Below are positions 24,775 through 34,595 of a stretch of 64,000 nucleotides of DNA, piece by piece (the stretch's first letter is position 1; every line of letters starts with the position of its first letter). Origin of the DNA: Sabellastarte sp. h YS-2021 (Eukaryota; Annelida; Polychaeta; Sabellida; Sabellidae); NCBI GenBank assembly GCA_964017235.1, contig OZ024933.1, forward strand, positions 6,885,962 through 6,949,961, written 5' to 3'. Under the pieces are notes generated by a model. It was given only the letters and a program-made list of their open reading frames with translations, was not told the DNA's origin and did no database searches. A program made the translations under genes and the position numbers.

Positions 24775-24990
24775 ATTAGCAGGGGCGGATCCAGCCTTTA
24801 AGTAAGGTGGGGGTTCACATCAGAAAAAATTCTGGTAAAACTATAGTGGCTTTCCTGTAAATTTAACACCACTCTCAAGAAATAATTTTGTACTTTGGCT
24901 TGAACCCCTTTAAATTATTTTTCAAAGGGGGGGGGGGGGGGGGGGGGGGGGTTCGAATTCCCTGAAGCCCCCCGCTGGATCTGCTAATGA
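24775..24990. mobile_element. Small MITE-like element with partial inverted ends
   Basis: It begins ATTAGCAGGGGCGGATCCAGC and ends with the inverse of ATTAGCAGATCCAGCGGGGG, so the ends are imperfect inverted repeats. The GGGGCGGATCCAGC terminus is common among small invertebrate elements. It holds a 25-base G run. No coding capacity. Confidence 0.45.
24927..24951 (+). repeat. Homopolymer of 25 G
   Basis: A continuous G run inside the MITE-like element. The true length is uncertain in any assembly. Confidence 0.8.
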
Positions 24991-25648
24991 TTAGGTCTTA
25001 GTGGAGATCAGCAAGGTTACTCATAAACATATTATTATGATTCATCTGTTCAGGTGAAAAGATCTCTTGGGTCAAAATTTGTTTAAATTTGCAACAAGAG
25101 TAGTCATGGCATCAGTAGGGTAAGCAATATCTTGTACTACTGCAAAAATAAAAAGTGAGGATATTTCACAAGATGGGTCATTACCAATCAGAACAGAGAT
25201 GTTCACTTGCAAAAGCTCTGAAATGTGTCTGATACTTTTTGGTGGGAGACCATGGCTGACGTAACTGGGATGCTGATTTTCACAAGCACATATGTGTTTC
25301 CCCCCAAAACAATAAAACCCCGACATTGGGATTATACATTCTATCTAAAATTCTTTGTATATCATAGTATATAGTATTGTTATCACATACAAATTATAAA
25401 CATAATGTCACAGTTTATGTAATCAGTCAGTGTCCTAGGGGTAAACCCCCAGATGGAATATAAAGTATAATCAGGCACTAGGACAGTTCCAAGTTATAAC
25501 ACTAAAATGTTGCAATGAATGTTTCATACAATGTTCCATACAAGTTCCTAAACAGCTAAATTCCACAATGTTCCAGTGATACAGTTCCAGATGATGATAA
25601 CAACACATGAAGCTTGAGCAAGTTGTAAACACAGTTCCAATGATAAAG
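24991..25648. other. Intergenic DNA, nothing recognised
   Basis: AT-rich. A few loosely repeated ACAGTTCCAAGT/GTTCCA phrases occur at 25480-25650, possibly the 3' non-coding part of the adjacent DIRS-like element. Confidence 0.45.
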
Positions 25649-25839
25649 TTACTTAGCACATGAAATTTGTTGTAACACTATAAACAGTACATCAGGCAGG
25701 CCAGTCCCCCATGGTGAGAAAAGGTCAGTGTGTGAAACAAATACAGTCGACAAGTTCCTCATGACCCTTATAAGGTCAAATACACAGTTTAAGGTCATAT
25801 AAAGCAGATAAAAGGAATAAGAAACACCCAAACACCCAG

Positions 25840-26133
25840 TAAAAGGTAGGGGTAGATAGCTAGGTGGGCACGAAAGGAATCTGCCACTCTGGACTGCCCA
25901 GAGGAGGAGATGTGCACATATCTCCACACACATTGTGAGGTCCACGTCCCCTTTGCCTGGATGTCTTGTAAGGGGACTCCATGCTGGAATGCCCAAGAGG
26001 CCCCCGCTCTTCTGAAATCATGAAAAATAAGAGGCTTGACCAAAGCTAGAGCAGTGGAAACCTCCTTGAGATGCTTCCTGACCATGGAATCAGTTAATGG
26101 TACCAGGGAACCTGCTGCAGGGATCTGAAGCAA
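25840..26133 (-). pseudogene. Tyrosine recombinase, C-terminal fragment
   Basis: The frame shows VPLTDSMVRKHLKEV, HDFRRAGASWAFQHGV with the His-x-x-Arg catalytic pair, and WTSQCVWRYVH, where the nucleophilic Tyr and neighbouring residues are expected. This is the end of a DIRS/Ngaro-type tyrosine recombinase, which would insert circular element DNA by strand exchange. The first catalytic Arg and the N-terminal domain are absent. Confidence 0.68.
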
Positions 26134-26756
26134 AGGTCAATGATAGTACACCTAAGTTCAAACTGAGCCTTATTCCGGGTCATGAAAGGTGAGATGTGTA
26201 AAGTACAAGGTTTTTCATCAAAAGGACCAATCATGGCCATAAATTGTAGCTCCTCCTGTATATATTTTGTCACATGAGATGCGTATTCATTAGCAGAAGC
26301 ATGATTCTCAACAGTTTCACCTAATACACAATTTCTATCAAAGTCCAAAGGAAACCCATATTGTATCAGATCCATTAACTGCTGATCCCAGTAATCTTTC
26401 AAATGATGTCTCCAGGCCTTAACTTTAAACTGTGTATTGACTGGAATTCCTAAGCCCAAAAAATTTGGGACCCCAGACTGACGTATCATTTTTATGAGCA
26501 GTAATAATATCAGGAATTTTTTCCAAATAGGTAGGGTCCCAAGTAAATAAAGTAATAGGAGAGAGAGGAACGCAGCCAAAGTCCACACCATTTTGTTGCT
26601 TACATTGCCAGTATTCTGTACAGACAGGTACTTCCCTATTAGTAGAGTCCCCAGTAATCTGGCCACTGCCATTGCTTTCCCCATTGCGTTCCCGAGTGCA
26701 TTCGCGAGTACCTGAGGGGTTGCTGTGTGAACTGTGAGAACACTGATCGAATGCAT
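26094..26756 (-). pseudogene. DIRS-type reverse transcriptase, N-terminal fragment
   Basis: The C-terminal half of this frame contains YWDQQLMDLIQYGFPLDF, NHASANEYASHVTKYIQEE and GPFDEKPCTLHISPFMTR, the conserved start of DIRS-family reverse transcriptases before the catalytic palm. The palm motifs themselves are missing and the frame runs into the recombinase remnant. The first 90 residues look like read-through of non-coding DNA. Confidence 0.65.
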
Positions 26757-27080
26757 TATCGACCTCAGTCTCTATTAAAGAATCTTGTAAGACCTGAAAT
26801 CTATTACTGAGTGCTATTTCAGCAACTGCACATGTATCTTGAGTCGTGAACGTTTTATTTCTACGAATCTTAGTACCTGTACATCTGCTTAGTACAACAT
26901 CTGCTTGTCTATTGACCTTAGCTGGAAAAACGGTTTGGCTGAAGGATTCAAACCCATGACCTTGTTGCAGAATTTACTACTGTCCTTAGCTGTATGTACC
27001 TGAAGAGTTTCCTGGTTTCTTGAGATTCTAGTCTGCAATACCTGTGCATAGGATCTGTTGCCTGTAAAGTTGGCGAAAGC

Positions 27081-28282
27081 CTAAGCTTTTTCAAATTTTT
27101 TCTGAATTGCATTCTTATCCAGACTCAGAAGTTTGTCTATATTATGACCATTACAGTTGCTGTTATACACGATTCTATCTGAGTGGGCACGTCCTCTATG
27201 TGACCTGCCCACTGTTACTGGTTTTTTGGCTTGGATTTTCGACAGTCTACTTGGGAATGTGCATATGCCTTGCACTCAGCTGTAAAACATGCCAAACATA
27301 TGTGCCTATACAGTACTCCTCTTGTTTCATGAGATTTTTTTTAAAGGCATGTATTCTTGTTAAAATACAAACATGTCAGAACTTTGCTTGCATGTTGTGC
27401 CTTATCTTGACCTTTTTGACCTTTTTCAGAGGGAGCAGTGATATGCCTTTGTGCATGTGCACGTCGAATGCGTTCAATTTTATCAGATTCTGCCCAAATA
27501 CTAATTTCCCACTGCTCCATATGACAGAGCGACACTGTATGGCTGGCCTTTGCTGCAGACCATGAGAAATCCTGAGCATCTTCTAATAAATGAATGACAT
27601 AATCTAACATATGTTCACGAATTTTTGCATCAGCCTGATCTCTCATGGTCCTACAAAAACCAGCCATCCACTGGACAATATGAACTCATGGGGCCATTTG
27701 ACTCTGTTATTCACAAATACGTCCACTGATCCACCCCTCTGGGACTTAATTTTTTCCTGACCTTGATTAATATTCTCTGAAAGCTGTTTTAACCTTTCCT
27801 GCACTTGTTGCTGAATCATTTCATCATTTTTGATTTGCCCGGGAGTGGGAAATGTAGGATGTGAGGAGTAAGAAATGCCACCCAAACCCTGGGGAAATGA
27901 CCCAACCTGCGTTGTTTTTTGTGTATGTTTAACCTTAGTTGAATTTTTTTATTTTGGATTTATCTGAAGATTTTTTGCAAACCCAACCCCCTTTTTCTAT
28001 ATTTGAAAGGTGTTCCCCCAACTGTGACAATTGTCTCAAAATCTGCATGTTAATTTAAGTTTGATCTACCAATTTTTTGCTACCCGCGACGTCGTCACCA
28101 GAATGACCCTGCTGATCAAGATTTCTCTGTAAACCATGTTTTGACGGGGAATGAGTTTCATGATCCGAATTTTTAAAGATATCACTCAGATCTAATTCTG
28201 AATCCGAATCACTGGCACTATTAGACTGAAATGTAACTTGCCCGGGATCTGGATGGCTGCTTCCTAAGTCCTGGGTGAACAA
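27081..28282 (-). pseudogene. Gag-like ORF remnants of the DIRS element
   Basis: Several minus-strand pieces in different frames: an acidic Ser/Asp-rich N-terminus (SDSDSELDLSDIF, 28282-28055), a Gln/Lys-rich coil (27885-27643), a helical part (MRDQADAKIREHMLDYVIHL, 27667-27341), and a basic tail with GRSHRGRAHSDR (27275-27081). The layout of acidic head, helical core and basic tail before the reverse transcriptase fits a DIRS ORF1, but no single motif proves it. Confidence 0.5.
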
Positions 28283-28632
28283 TTACAAGTGTTGCTGGAT
28301 GCTATAGCGCTGAATCTCCCCAAACAAGAGGACTCTAAGGCGCAACAAAACAAAAAGCAGACATCAAAATTTCTGTATCTGTTTGGAGCAAAATATATTT
28401 TCTCTAAAAACTCCTCCTTTTCTCGCATCAACATTGTCTCAATAGCTAGTCCACTTGCTTTGCCAGACACTCTTCTTCTTTCTCATTTTTTAGGGAGAAC
28501 CTTGTCACTACTGCCCGATTGTGTGGGAAGATCTGGTTCACCTGGTGGTGGTAGTGGTGCTGTTTTTATTTGATGAGGTTCCCGTGACAAAGCCGTAGTC
28601 TCGTTTATTGTTTTGCATTGACAGTATCATCT

Positions 28633-28643
28633 ATGCTGGTGTT
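28633..28643. repeat. SINE target-site duplication, left copy
   Basis: ATGCTGGTGTT, identical to 28869-28879. Confidence 0.8.
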
Positions 28644-28868
28644 TGGCAGGGTGGTAACACTCTTGCCTCCCACCTCTGAGGCTGGGGTTCGATCCCCGTC
28701 ATAGCCTCAAGTTGGAAAGCTGGTAGTTGCTTGCCGTTGGTCGGCAGCTTACAGTACAAACCCCTAACGAACTCTATGTACTGGTTTCCTCGGCCCTTCT
28801 AACTACCCGTCGTGATATGACCTGTAGTGTTGAAAGCGACGTAAAACCCCAAATAAATAAATAAAATC
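28644..28868 (+). mobile_element. tRNA-derived SINE
   Basis: A 225-bp element flanked by the 11-bp direct repeat ATGCTGGTGTT. Its head resembles a tRNA: a box-A-like TGGCAGGGTGGTAAC at the start and a perfect box B (GGTTCGATCCC, 28686-28696), the internal RNA polymerase III promoter. The body ends GTTGAAAGCGACGTAAAACCCC with an AAATAAATAAATAAAA tail. The tail phrase is of a kind I recall from bivalve SINEs. It lies inside the fragment of a Polinton structural gene, so it inserted after that element arrived. Confidence 0.85.
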
Positions 28869-28957
28869 ATGCTGGTGTTGTCATGCGAGGAAGCATTGGC
28901 TTCTTTAGATAATAACTGTTGGTATCTTTCCTGTGGAATTAATACTAAGGTCTTCAT
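28869..28957 (-). pseudogene. Polinton structural-gene N-terminus, interrupted by SINE
   Basis: The frame begins MKTLVLIPQERYQQLLSKE and is cut after about 29 codons by the SINE target duplication. The opening LVLIPQERYQQLL is, from memory, the typical start of a conserved Polinton/adintovirus structural protein, whose counterpart in the larger element is the gene at 57614-58144. Beyond the SINE the continuation is degraded. Confidence 0.5.
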
Positions 28958-29050
28958 TTCAATATATTCAGCAGTGCTTTCTTGAAGTGTACCAAGGTCT
29001 ATAATAGCTGGACTCTATGCTTTATCACCAGTCTCTTTTTCTGATTGAGC

Positions 29051-29269
29051 TTAGTTCTTTTGTTCTTTCAAAAAAGCTTTTTGTTTATTAAGAGCTGCCC
29101 TGTCCTTGCTCAAAGATGTGATATTCATGAGATTGTAAACTATTTCAACAACGGCTTCCATTTGTGGATCTGTAATAGTGTTCAATAAAGCTCTAGCTTG
29201 CAGTAATTTATCCAATAATAATGTGAGAAAACTTTTAGACCTTTTCAGCTTTTGTGACATCTTGCCCAC
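29051..29269 (-). CDS. Small basic Polinton virion-type protein (pX-like), possibly decayed
   Basis: A 72-codon frame rich in Lys and Leu (KLKRSKSFLTLLLDKL, ITDPQMEAVVEIVYNLM). Its pattern of a basic start, an amphipathic middle and an ALNKQKAFLKE repeat matches the protein at 56977-57213. Such proteins sit just after the packaging ATPase in Polintons and are thought to be small core or capsid-associated proteins. The usual hydrophobic GGFL segment does not follow in frame. Confidence 0.5.
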   Translation of the reverse strand: MGKMSQKLKRSKSFLTLLLDKLLQARALLNTITDPQMEAVVEIVYNLMNITSLSKDRAALNKQKAFLKEQKN

Positions 29270-29312
29270 ACTGTGTCATGGGTCATTTCTGAGCATAGGG
29301 TGCATAGTCCTT

Positions 29313-29887
29313 TTATTGATATACGATCACTGGAGCTTTGCTTGGAAATACATTGGTTCTCAGTCTGTATTTCTCTTCAGATTTCGGGGACAGATCCACA
29401 ATTAACGGTTTTTAGTAGCATCTTGATAGGCCTCTTTCCATACAGAACCAATTCCCAATTGTCTACCCAACAATGCCACTTGCTGGGTGTTTCTAGGATT
29501 TCTCATCAAGACCGTATAAGCCATGTTCAGATTCAGTGTCCTGGCGCACTTGCCTTGGTAGTATAAATTTTGATTCAAGTAAATTACGTTCAGGTTACTG
29601 TGATGACTCAGCTGGGTAAAAAGCCTCTATTCAGCCTCTTTGCTATTGGACACCTAGTGCCATAAGTCGTCCAGACAAATTAAGTGATGATGACCATCAA
29701 ATATGCCTTTTATCTTAACGGGGTGAGGCATACCCTGCACAAATTCTGTGTCCAAATTTTTCTCCATATCGCCAAATAGTTTAGTCCAAACGGAATAACA
29801 ATATATTATTTTTTGGGGTGGCTCTTCAAATATTGTGTCCTTAGATTTCAAGAGGTTATATAGCCAAGTCAACGTTGCAATGAACAT
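29313..29887 (-). pseudogene. Polinton A32-like packaging ATPase, Walker A lost
   Basis: The enzyme pumps DNA into capsids. Frames in order show LTWLYNLLKSKDTIFEEPP, IIYCYSVWTKLFGDME, a Walker B-type LICLDDL (29887-29654), then in other frames HHSNLNVIYLNQNLYYQGK, VLMRNPRNTQQVALLGRQLG and YRLRTNVFPSKAP (to about 29313). These are conserved blocks of Polinton ATPases. The glycine-rich Walker A loop expected just before WLYNLL is absent, replaced by the end of the upstream ORF, and there are several frame breaks. It cannot be functional. Confidence 0.78.
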
Positions 29888-30074
29888 CCTTCTCCTTTGT
29901 ACAGACCTTTAAAAAGGCTTGGGAGAGTTTGTAAGAGTGCCGTTTCAAAACCTGGTACATCTCAGATGAAAAACAAATTTCCCCATCTTTGTGGATGAAT
30001 ATCAAAGCCAGTTCTTCTCCAAATGATTTAACTTCTAATATTTTGCCATCTTCTACATCGATTGGTTTTTCCAT
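29856..30074 (-). CDS. Small uncharacterised ORF upstream of the ATPase remnant
   Basis: A 72-codon frame starting at a clear ATG (MEKPIDVEDGKILEVKSFG) with alternating hydrophobic strands (ELALIFIHKDGEICFSS) and a C-terminal helix with YQVLKRHSYKLSQAFLK. It looks like a small soluble alpha/beta protein. I do not recognise the family. Its 3' end overlaps the damaged start of the ATPase, so the original end may be lost. Confidence 0.45.
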   Translation of the reverse strand: MEKPIDVEDGKILEVKSFGEELALIFIHKDGEICFSSEMYQVLKRHSYKLSQAFLKVCTKEKDVHCNVDLAI

Positions 30075-30086
30075 TTTTTAAAAAGT

Positions 30087-30455
30087 TCACTGTAAACACT
30101 TCAAGTGTTTCTTGTGTTGCTCTAGAGTGCAGTCGAAAACTTCCCACTGGTGTAGAGTGAGATCGCAACAAAAGCATCTTACTTTATCCGAAAATCCTGT
30201 GTAGTAAAAACCAGCACCTGCCAGTGATTCGGGCCTCATTAGATGATTCTTGGGCCAATTAATAAAGCTTCCCAATCTCTTGTCATACTACATGTACTCT
30301 AAAGAGGGTCCACCCCCAAAGGTAAAGCCTGTAGGCTTTTTGGTAAAAAGTGATAGGCCAGGTTGGGGAGCACCCACACTAAACATACTAGGCTTCCAAA
30401 TGTTGCTTGAAAATTCTTTGTCCTGACTGGTCAGTGAAAAGCCCCCTGTAGCCAT
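30087..30455 (-). pseudogene. Single-BIR (IAP-like) protein with one in-frame stop
   Basis: BIR domains bind caspases or IAP-binding motifs and block apoptosis. From the ATG at 30455 the frame encodes a Gly/Phe/Pro-rich leader (FSVGAPQPGLSLF, FTFGGGPS), meets a TAG at 30288-30290 and continues in frame into a BIR domain: SFINWPKNH, LAGAGFYYTGFSDKVRCFCC, then HQW and EQHKKHLKC with the zinc ligands. The Cys-Cys-His-Cys set is visible, although the last His-Cys spacing is one residue shorter than usual. The single stop could be a recent mutation or a sequence error. No RING follows. Confidence 0.7.
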
Positions 30456-31692
30456 GTTGATCATTCAAGCTTGAGATTGCAAATAAAGAAAAGATGCTAG
30501 CATCAGCATTTTTTAAAATCTCTGGGCCTAATCAGCATTTTTTTTTTTTTTAAATGAGGCTGCATGACGTGTTTGGGGGGAATTCAAATTTAAATGTATT
30601 ATTTGTTACAGTTGGAACAATCTTGAGTGCATAATAATGCCTCATAACCCTTGCAAAACAATTCAGAGTCCTTTCAATATGATTGATTATTCAGAGACAC
30701 CTTGGTGCCAAGCCCTATCATTAAAATAATTTTGTCTATCATTCCACATTTTTAAAAGAAAACCCATCTAGAAATAATTCAGATGATATGTCCTTCAATT
30801 CCCACCATCTCCTCTATAATTACCCATCCAGGTGACATGTCCTTCTATCCACACCATCTGCCCTTTAATCAATACAATTGCCATACAAGGAGAAAAACCC
30901 ACCATCCTGTCATGTGAATATGACAATATGACGTCTGATAGGAATCCTAGCACTGACACATATATGACGTCACTTCCTGAACTATGACCCATGAACTTTG
31001 ACACTATTACTCTGACTTATTTCATGAATTGCTCCCCAATAACTACTGACATATCAATATCTGCCCTTACACTCCAGCAGCCACAACAGCAGCCGTCTGC
31101 CAGTCTCCAGTGCCCAAGATATAGGCCAGACAAGTTATTAAAGGTCAAGGTCATTACAGCAAGGTCAAAGGTCAAATAAAGGTCAAAATATGACATTGTG
31201 CACCTACAACCCCAACCAAGTATCAACTTCCCACACGTTACACTTTCTGATATACAGACAATCTTAGTAGTAGTCGTATAAAACCTTACTCCTGCCCCGA
31301 GGTAACTTTAACCCCACTAATTAACTTTGACCCCCACCACGAACCTGGAGGCAGGAGTAAGGCTTATATCACCCAACTTTTTAACCAAATTTTTTGTGTT
31401 TAATAGACACTATGTTTTAGTATCTATTTTTTGTCATTTCATGTATTTTCCTGGGTGAACTTTGAATCAGCTGTTTATCATATGGACAATGGACTTACAC
31501 ACAGGAAAAAAAAACTTTTGTATATATTCAGGCTGTGTTCTTTTTGCCATTTGATGACCAGATACTAGCTACAGTCTTTTATGGACAATATACAGAATAT
31601 TATCCATGTTAAACATCACCCAACTTTTAACTAAACTTATCCCAAAAACCAGGTAACTTGGTACATCAGACTGTGAGGTTGAATATTTCCAA
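30456..31692. other. Spacer between the two BIR genes
   Basis: No gene recognised. An AGGTCA-rich stretch at 31140-31190 includes AGGTCAAAGGTCA, a perfect DR1 nuclear-receptor-type site, and similar half sites occur around 31295-31335. A T run is at 30539-30551. Confidence 0.5.
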
Positions 31693-32318
31693 TTAATCAG
31701 TAAAAAAAGTTTTTAGAGTTCCTAGTATTGAACTATGGCACCATGGACATTTCTTTAGTTGCTCTGCACACCTCTCACAACACAACAGATGTCGACAAGG
31801 TAGAAGAACCATTGTAATATCACCCTCTATACAAATCTTACAAGCCAGTGCTGTATCTAATCTCTTGTTCTCCTGAACAACTTGTTGATCTTCAATTTCA
31901 AATACTGCATCCAATAAATCCACGGCTTTAATAGTATTGCCTTTCAACTTTTCCAACCCGTCTCTTATTAACTTATCAGAAAACCTAACTGATGTACAAT
32001 TTTCTCTGCACTTTTGTGGATTGAACACTGGGTCATATTGGTCTAATCCTGGCTTAAAATTCCGGTAGGCCTCATTTTAGCATATTTACAAAATGGAAAA
32101 TGCTTAAGATGTTCTTTCAAAGGAATATCTCCTGTAACCCAGTTATACATAATACCACCACAGAAGGCACATTTCACCCTGTCTCCAGGTCCGCAATAAA
32201 ATAACCCGGCTTTAACTAAATCAACTGGTGACACAATTTCATCCTTCGGCCATTTATCCAAGAAGCTAGCTAAACGAAGACCTTCTGATGTATATTGATC
32301 ATCTAAAGCTTTTGCCAT
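31693..32318 (-). pseudogene. IAP-like protein, BIR plus RING, with a frameshift
   Basis: From the ATG at 32318 a canonical BIR domain is encoded: LASFLDKWPKD, LVKAGLFYCGPGDRVKCAFC and GDIPLKEHLKHFPFC, with C-x2-C-x16-H-x6-C zinc spacing intact. The frame ends at 32043; a second frame continues the linker and ends in a RING finger, CKICIEGDITMVLLPCRHLL then CERCAEQLKKCPWC (to 31693). RING gives E3 ubiquitin-ligase activity. BIR followed by RING is the layout of small viral and animal IAPs of about 200 residues. The frame changes near 32050; this may be a true frameshift or an assembly error, since nothing else is damaged. Confidence 0.85.
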
Positions 32319-32570
32319 TTTAATTACATGTCAAAGTCATCATCAAATCCTTGTCACACAGGGAATTATAACTGTTTTTCATCCTTTCGTCACGTAAAAG
32401 AAGCTAGCCAAATTGAAGAAAAGACCCTACTACTTTCTAATGTATATTGATCATATAAAGCTTTTGCCTTTTTAATTACATGTCAAAGTCATCATCAAAT
32501 CCTTGTCACACAGGGAATTATAACTGTTTTCATCCTTTGGTCACTTAAAAGAAGCTAGCCAAAATGAAGA
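32265..32570. repeat. Tandem duplication of the IAP gene's 5' end
   Basis: The segment 32265-32405, which contains the start codon region and upstream sequence of the BIR-RING gene, is repeated at about 32412-32570 with roughly 10 percent differences by eye (shared phrase CATGTCAAAGTCATCATCAA). In the second copy the start codon region is altered. Confidence 0.75.
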
Positions 32571-33997
32571 AAAGAGCCTACTGATGCATACAACTTTGTC
32601 ATTTCATGTATTTTCCTGGTTAAATCTTGATAATCCCCTCTTTATCAATCAATATTTCCTTCTACACATAAAATAATTTTTGTTCATTTTAACCAAGTAT
32701 CCACTTTTGTTTTCAGACTGTGATCTTGTTGACATATAAAAAATTCCCAAGAAACAGCAACTGAATGTGTAAAATAAATGAAAAACACATCCAAGTTACT
32801 ATTCCCAGGGCTGCACTCATTGCCTCTTCCCTGAAATAGACAAAAAAAAGAATACCCACAGCTTAATACACATATACACCAATCATTTTGATTTTCAAGT
32901 TTAATATACAATATGATATTATCTGTAAGAATTTACATAATGTAACTGAATATTGAAAAAATTATATATCCTGTTCTCTTTAATCTTTTTGGATAATATG
33001 TTAATCCATTTCTATAATTAACTGATTATTTTACAAGTGAATACAAAAGGTATTAATGAACATCTTACCTTCCTTTCTTTTGAAAAAATTCATCCAAAAA
33101 ACATTGCTTTGTCCCATGACTTTTTCTTGTTACAGAAAAAGTAAATGAAAAGTTAAAGTTAGTTTTTTACATGTTGTTTAATAACCAGGGCCATATTGTG
33201 ATAGATCCTCAGCATTGCTACTTGTGTTTGTGTGTTTGTGTTGGAAGCTTGAACCCCCCAGACACAACAGCGTATGATTAGATGTCAAATTTGCTAAGAA
33301 CTAGGTCACTAAGGATCTCAGGGAAAAGACCTTAAATAAAACAAAGTTATAAATTTTGAAAAACCTTTATTTTTTTGTTCTAAATTTTTAATAATAATTT
33401 TGATCTAAAATTTAAAATAAAAAACTTTCTTCCTTTTCTTTTTTATGTTCTGAAAAACAAGAAAAAATAAAAAGAACAATCTTTTTAGTAAAAGATATTA
33501 ACTAATTAAATGCTACATATATATATTATATACAAGAAACTGAAAAGTAACTCACAAACTAACAAAAAATTTACTGACCAAATTAGATATACTCATAGTA
33601 AAACCATGAAATATGCAAAAAAAAACAAAAGTATAATAAATATATTTACCACTGTGTTTTTCCCCTGTTTCAAATATAAAACAACAGTTCTACAGATAAT
33701 TACTGGAAATAAAAAACAATGTAAGCACACACATATGAAAATTTCAAAAAGCTACCTATACACAATATTATGCATATGTATGGTAAAAAATATAATGAAA
33801 AAAGGTTTATTTGAAGTTACAAGTTACATCTTTAAATTTTAAAGAACATTTTTTTCAATAAACTTACTTTGCTTTTGTGGTTTCCGGATCTGAAATAGAG
33901 GAAAAATTATGTAGATATGAATATATAATATATGCATTATCAATGTGATATATAACATGTAACTATTTAGTTAGGAACCATTTTTAGAAATACATCA
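32571..33997. other. AT-rich DNA with possible minus-strand micro-exons
   Basis: No conserved protein. On the minus strand, short stretches sit between consensus splice sites, for example 32804-32834 (TTTCAG|GGAAG...AATA|GTAACT) and 33872-33893 (TTTCAG|ATCC...CAAA|GTAAGT). These may belong to a spliced gene that continues to the right; see the separate entry. Confidence 0.3.
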
Positions 33998-34270
33998 GGG
34001 TCCAGTTTCACAAAGGCCTACTAAATATAGAAGATAGTATGCTATTGAAGCTAGATCTTAATAGGCCCTTAGTAGCCACCACAAAAGTGTTCCACTGAGC
34101 TGATATCTGGGATCTATCAAGTTCCAGAGATAGCAGGGTTTCTAGTGAGGACAGCCTACCAATTACCACAGTAAAAAACCATCTCAGTGAAACAGATACT
34201 ATAGGTTTAGTAGACTACTAGGACTTAGCAGCCTACTAGGGAGATAGTAGGCCTTTGTGAAACTGGGCCC
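33998..34270. mobile_element. MITE with about 25-bp inverted ends
   Basis: The left end reads GGGTCCAGTTTCACAAAGG and the right end is its near-perfect inverse (CCTTTGTGAAACTGGGCCC). Length 273 bp, no coding capacity. It is a non-autonomous DNA transposon derivative. No clear target duplication was seen. Confidence 0.75.
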
Positions 34271-34595
34271 AGTTATTTATTCATAATATCCTTTAATTGG
34301 AAAAAAATGACTTTCACTAATCAATAGATATCATTTTGTTCTCAGTATTATACATATACTTTTGAAAAAAATTTATGGAGTGTGAAAAAAATGAATATTG
34401 TTTTCTTTGGTACATGTATATTGTATGATATAATAAGTAATCTTATAGCTGATAAATGACCTATGTGTATGCCAAGTGTCATCAATAGGAAGAAAAAACA
34501 GTCAGGTGATGTTTCTACTTATGTTTTACCTCTAATAAGTTTTATTATACACAAAAAGTGGAAACTAAAAAGACTAAAGTTTATACTTACTATCC

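Larger units (their letters stand above)
25649..28282 (-). mobile_element. Collapsed DIRS-like retrotransposon
   Basis: On the minus strand: a Gag-like region (about 28280-27080), the beginning of a DIRS-type reverse transcriptase (about 26460-26120), and directly after it the end of a tyrosine recombinase (26133-25840). DIRS elements integrate with a tyrosine recombinase rather than a DDE integrase. The catalytic part of the reverse transcriptase and RNase H between the two is missing, so an internal deletion fused them. Terminal repeats were not identified and the boundaries are approximate. Confidence 0.65.
28869..32318 (-). mobile_element. Polinton/Maverick remnant with adjacent IAP-like genes
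   Basis: On the minus strand, in order: BIR+RING gene, BIR gene, a small ORF, packaging ATPase pieces, a small basic virion-type ORF, and the start of a structural gene. The order ATPase, small basic ORF, structural gene is the same as in the larger Polinton at 56.2-58.1 kb, but the sequences are clearly different, so this is another lineage. No polymerase, integrase or capsid gene remains. Whether the BIR genes belonged to the element or to the host is not settled; their strand and adjacency favour the element. Confidence 0.65.

Noticed and set aside
28644..28720. A tRNA gene
   Set aside because: Box A and box B are present, but the tRNA-like part does not form a full cloverleaf by eye, and the flanking duplications and tail show that it is a SINE head.
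33510..33842. 110-residue Lys/Ile/Asn-rich frame as a gene
   Set aside because: Composition reflects the base bias; there is no motif and no clean start context.
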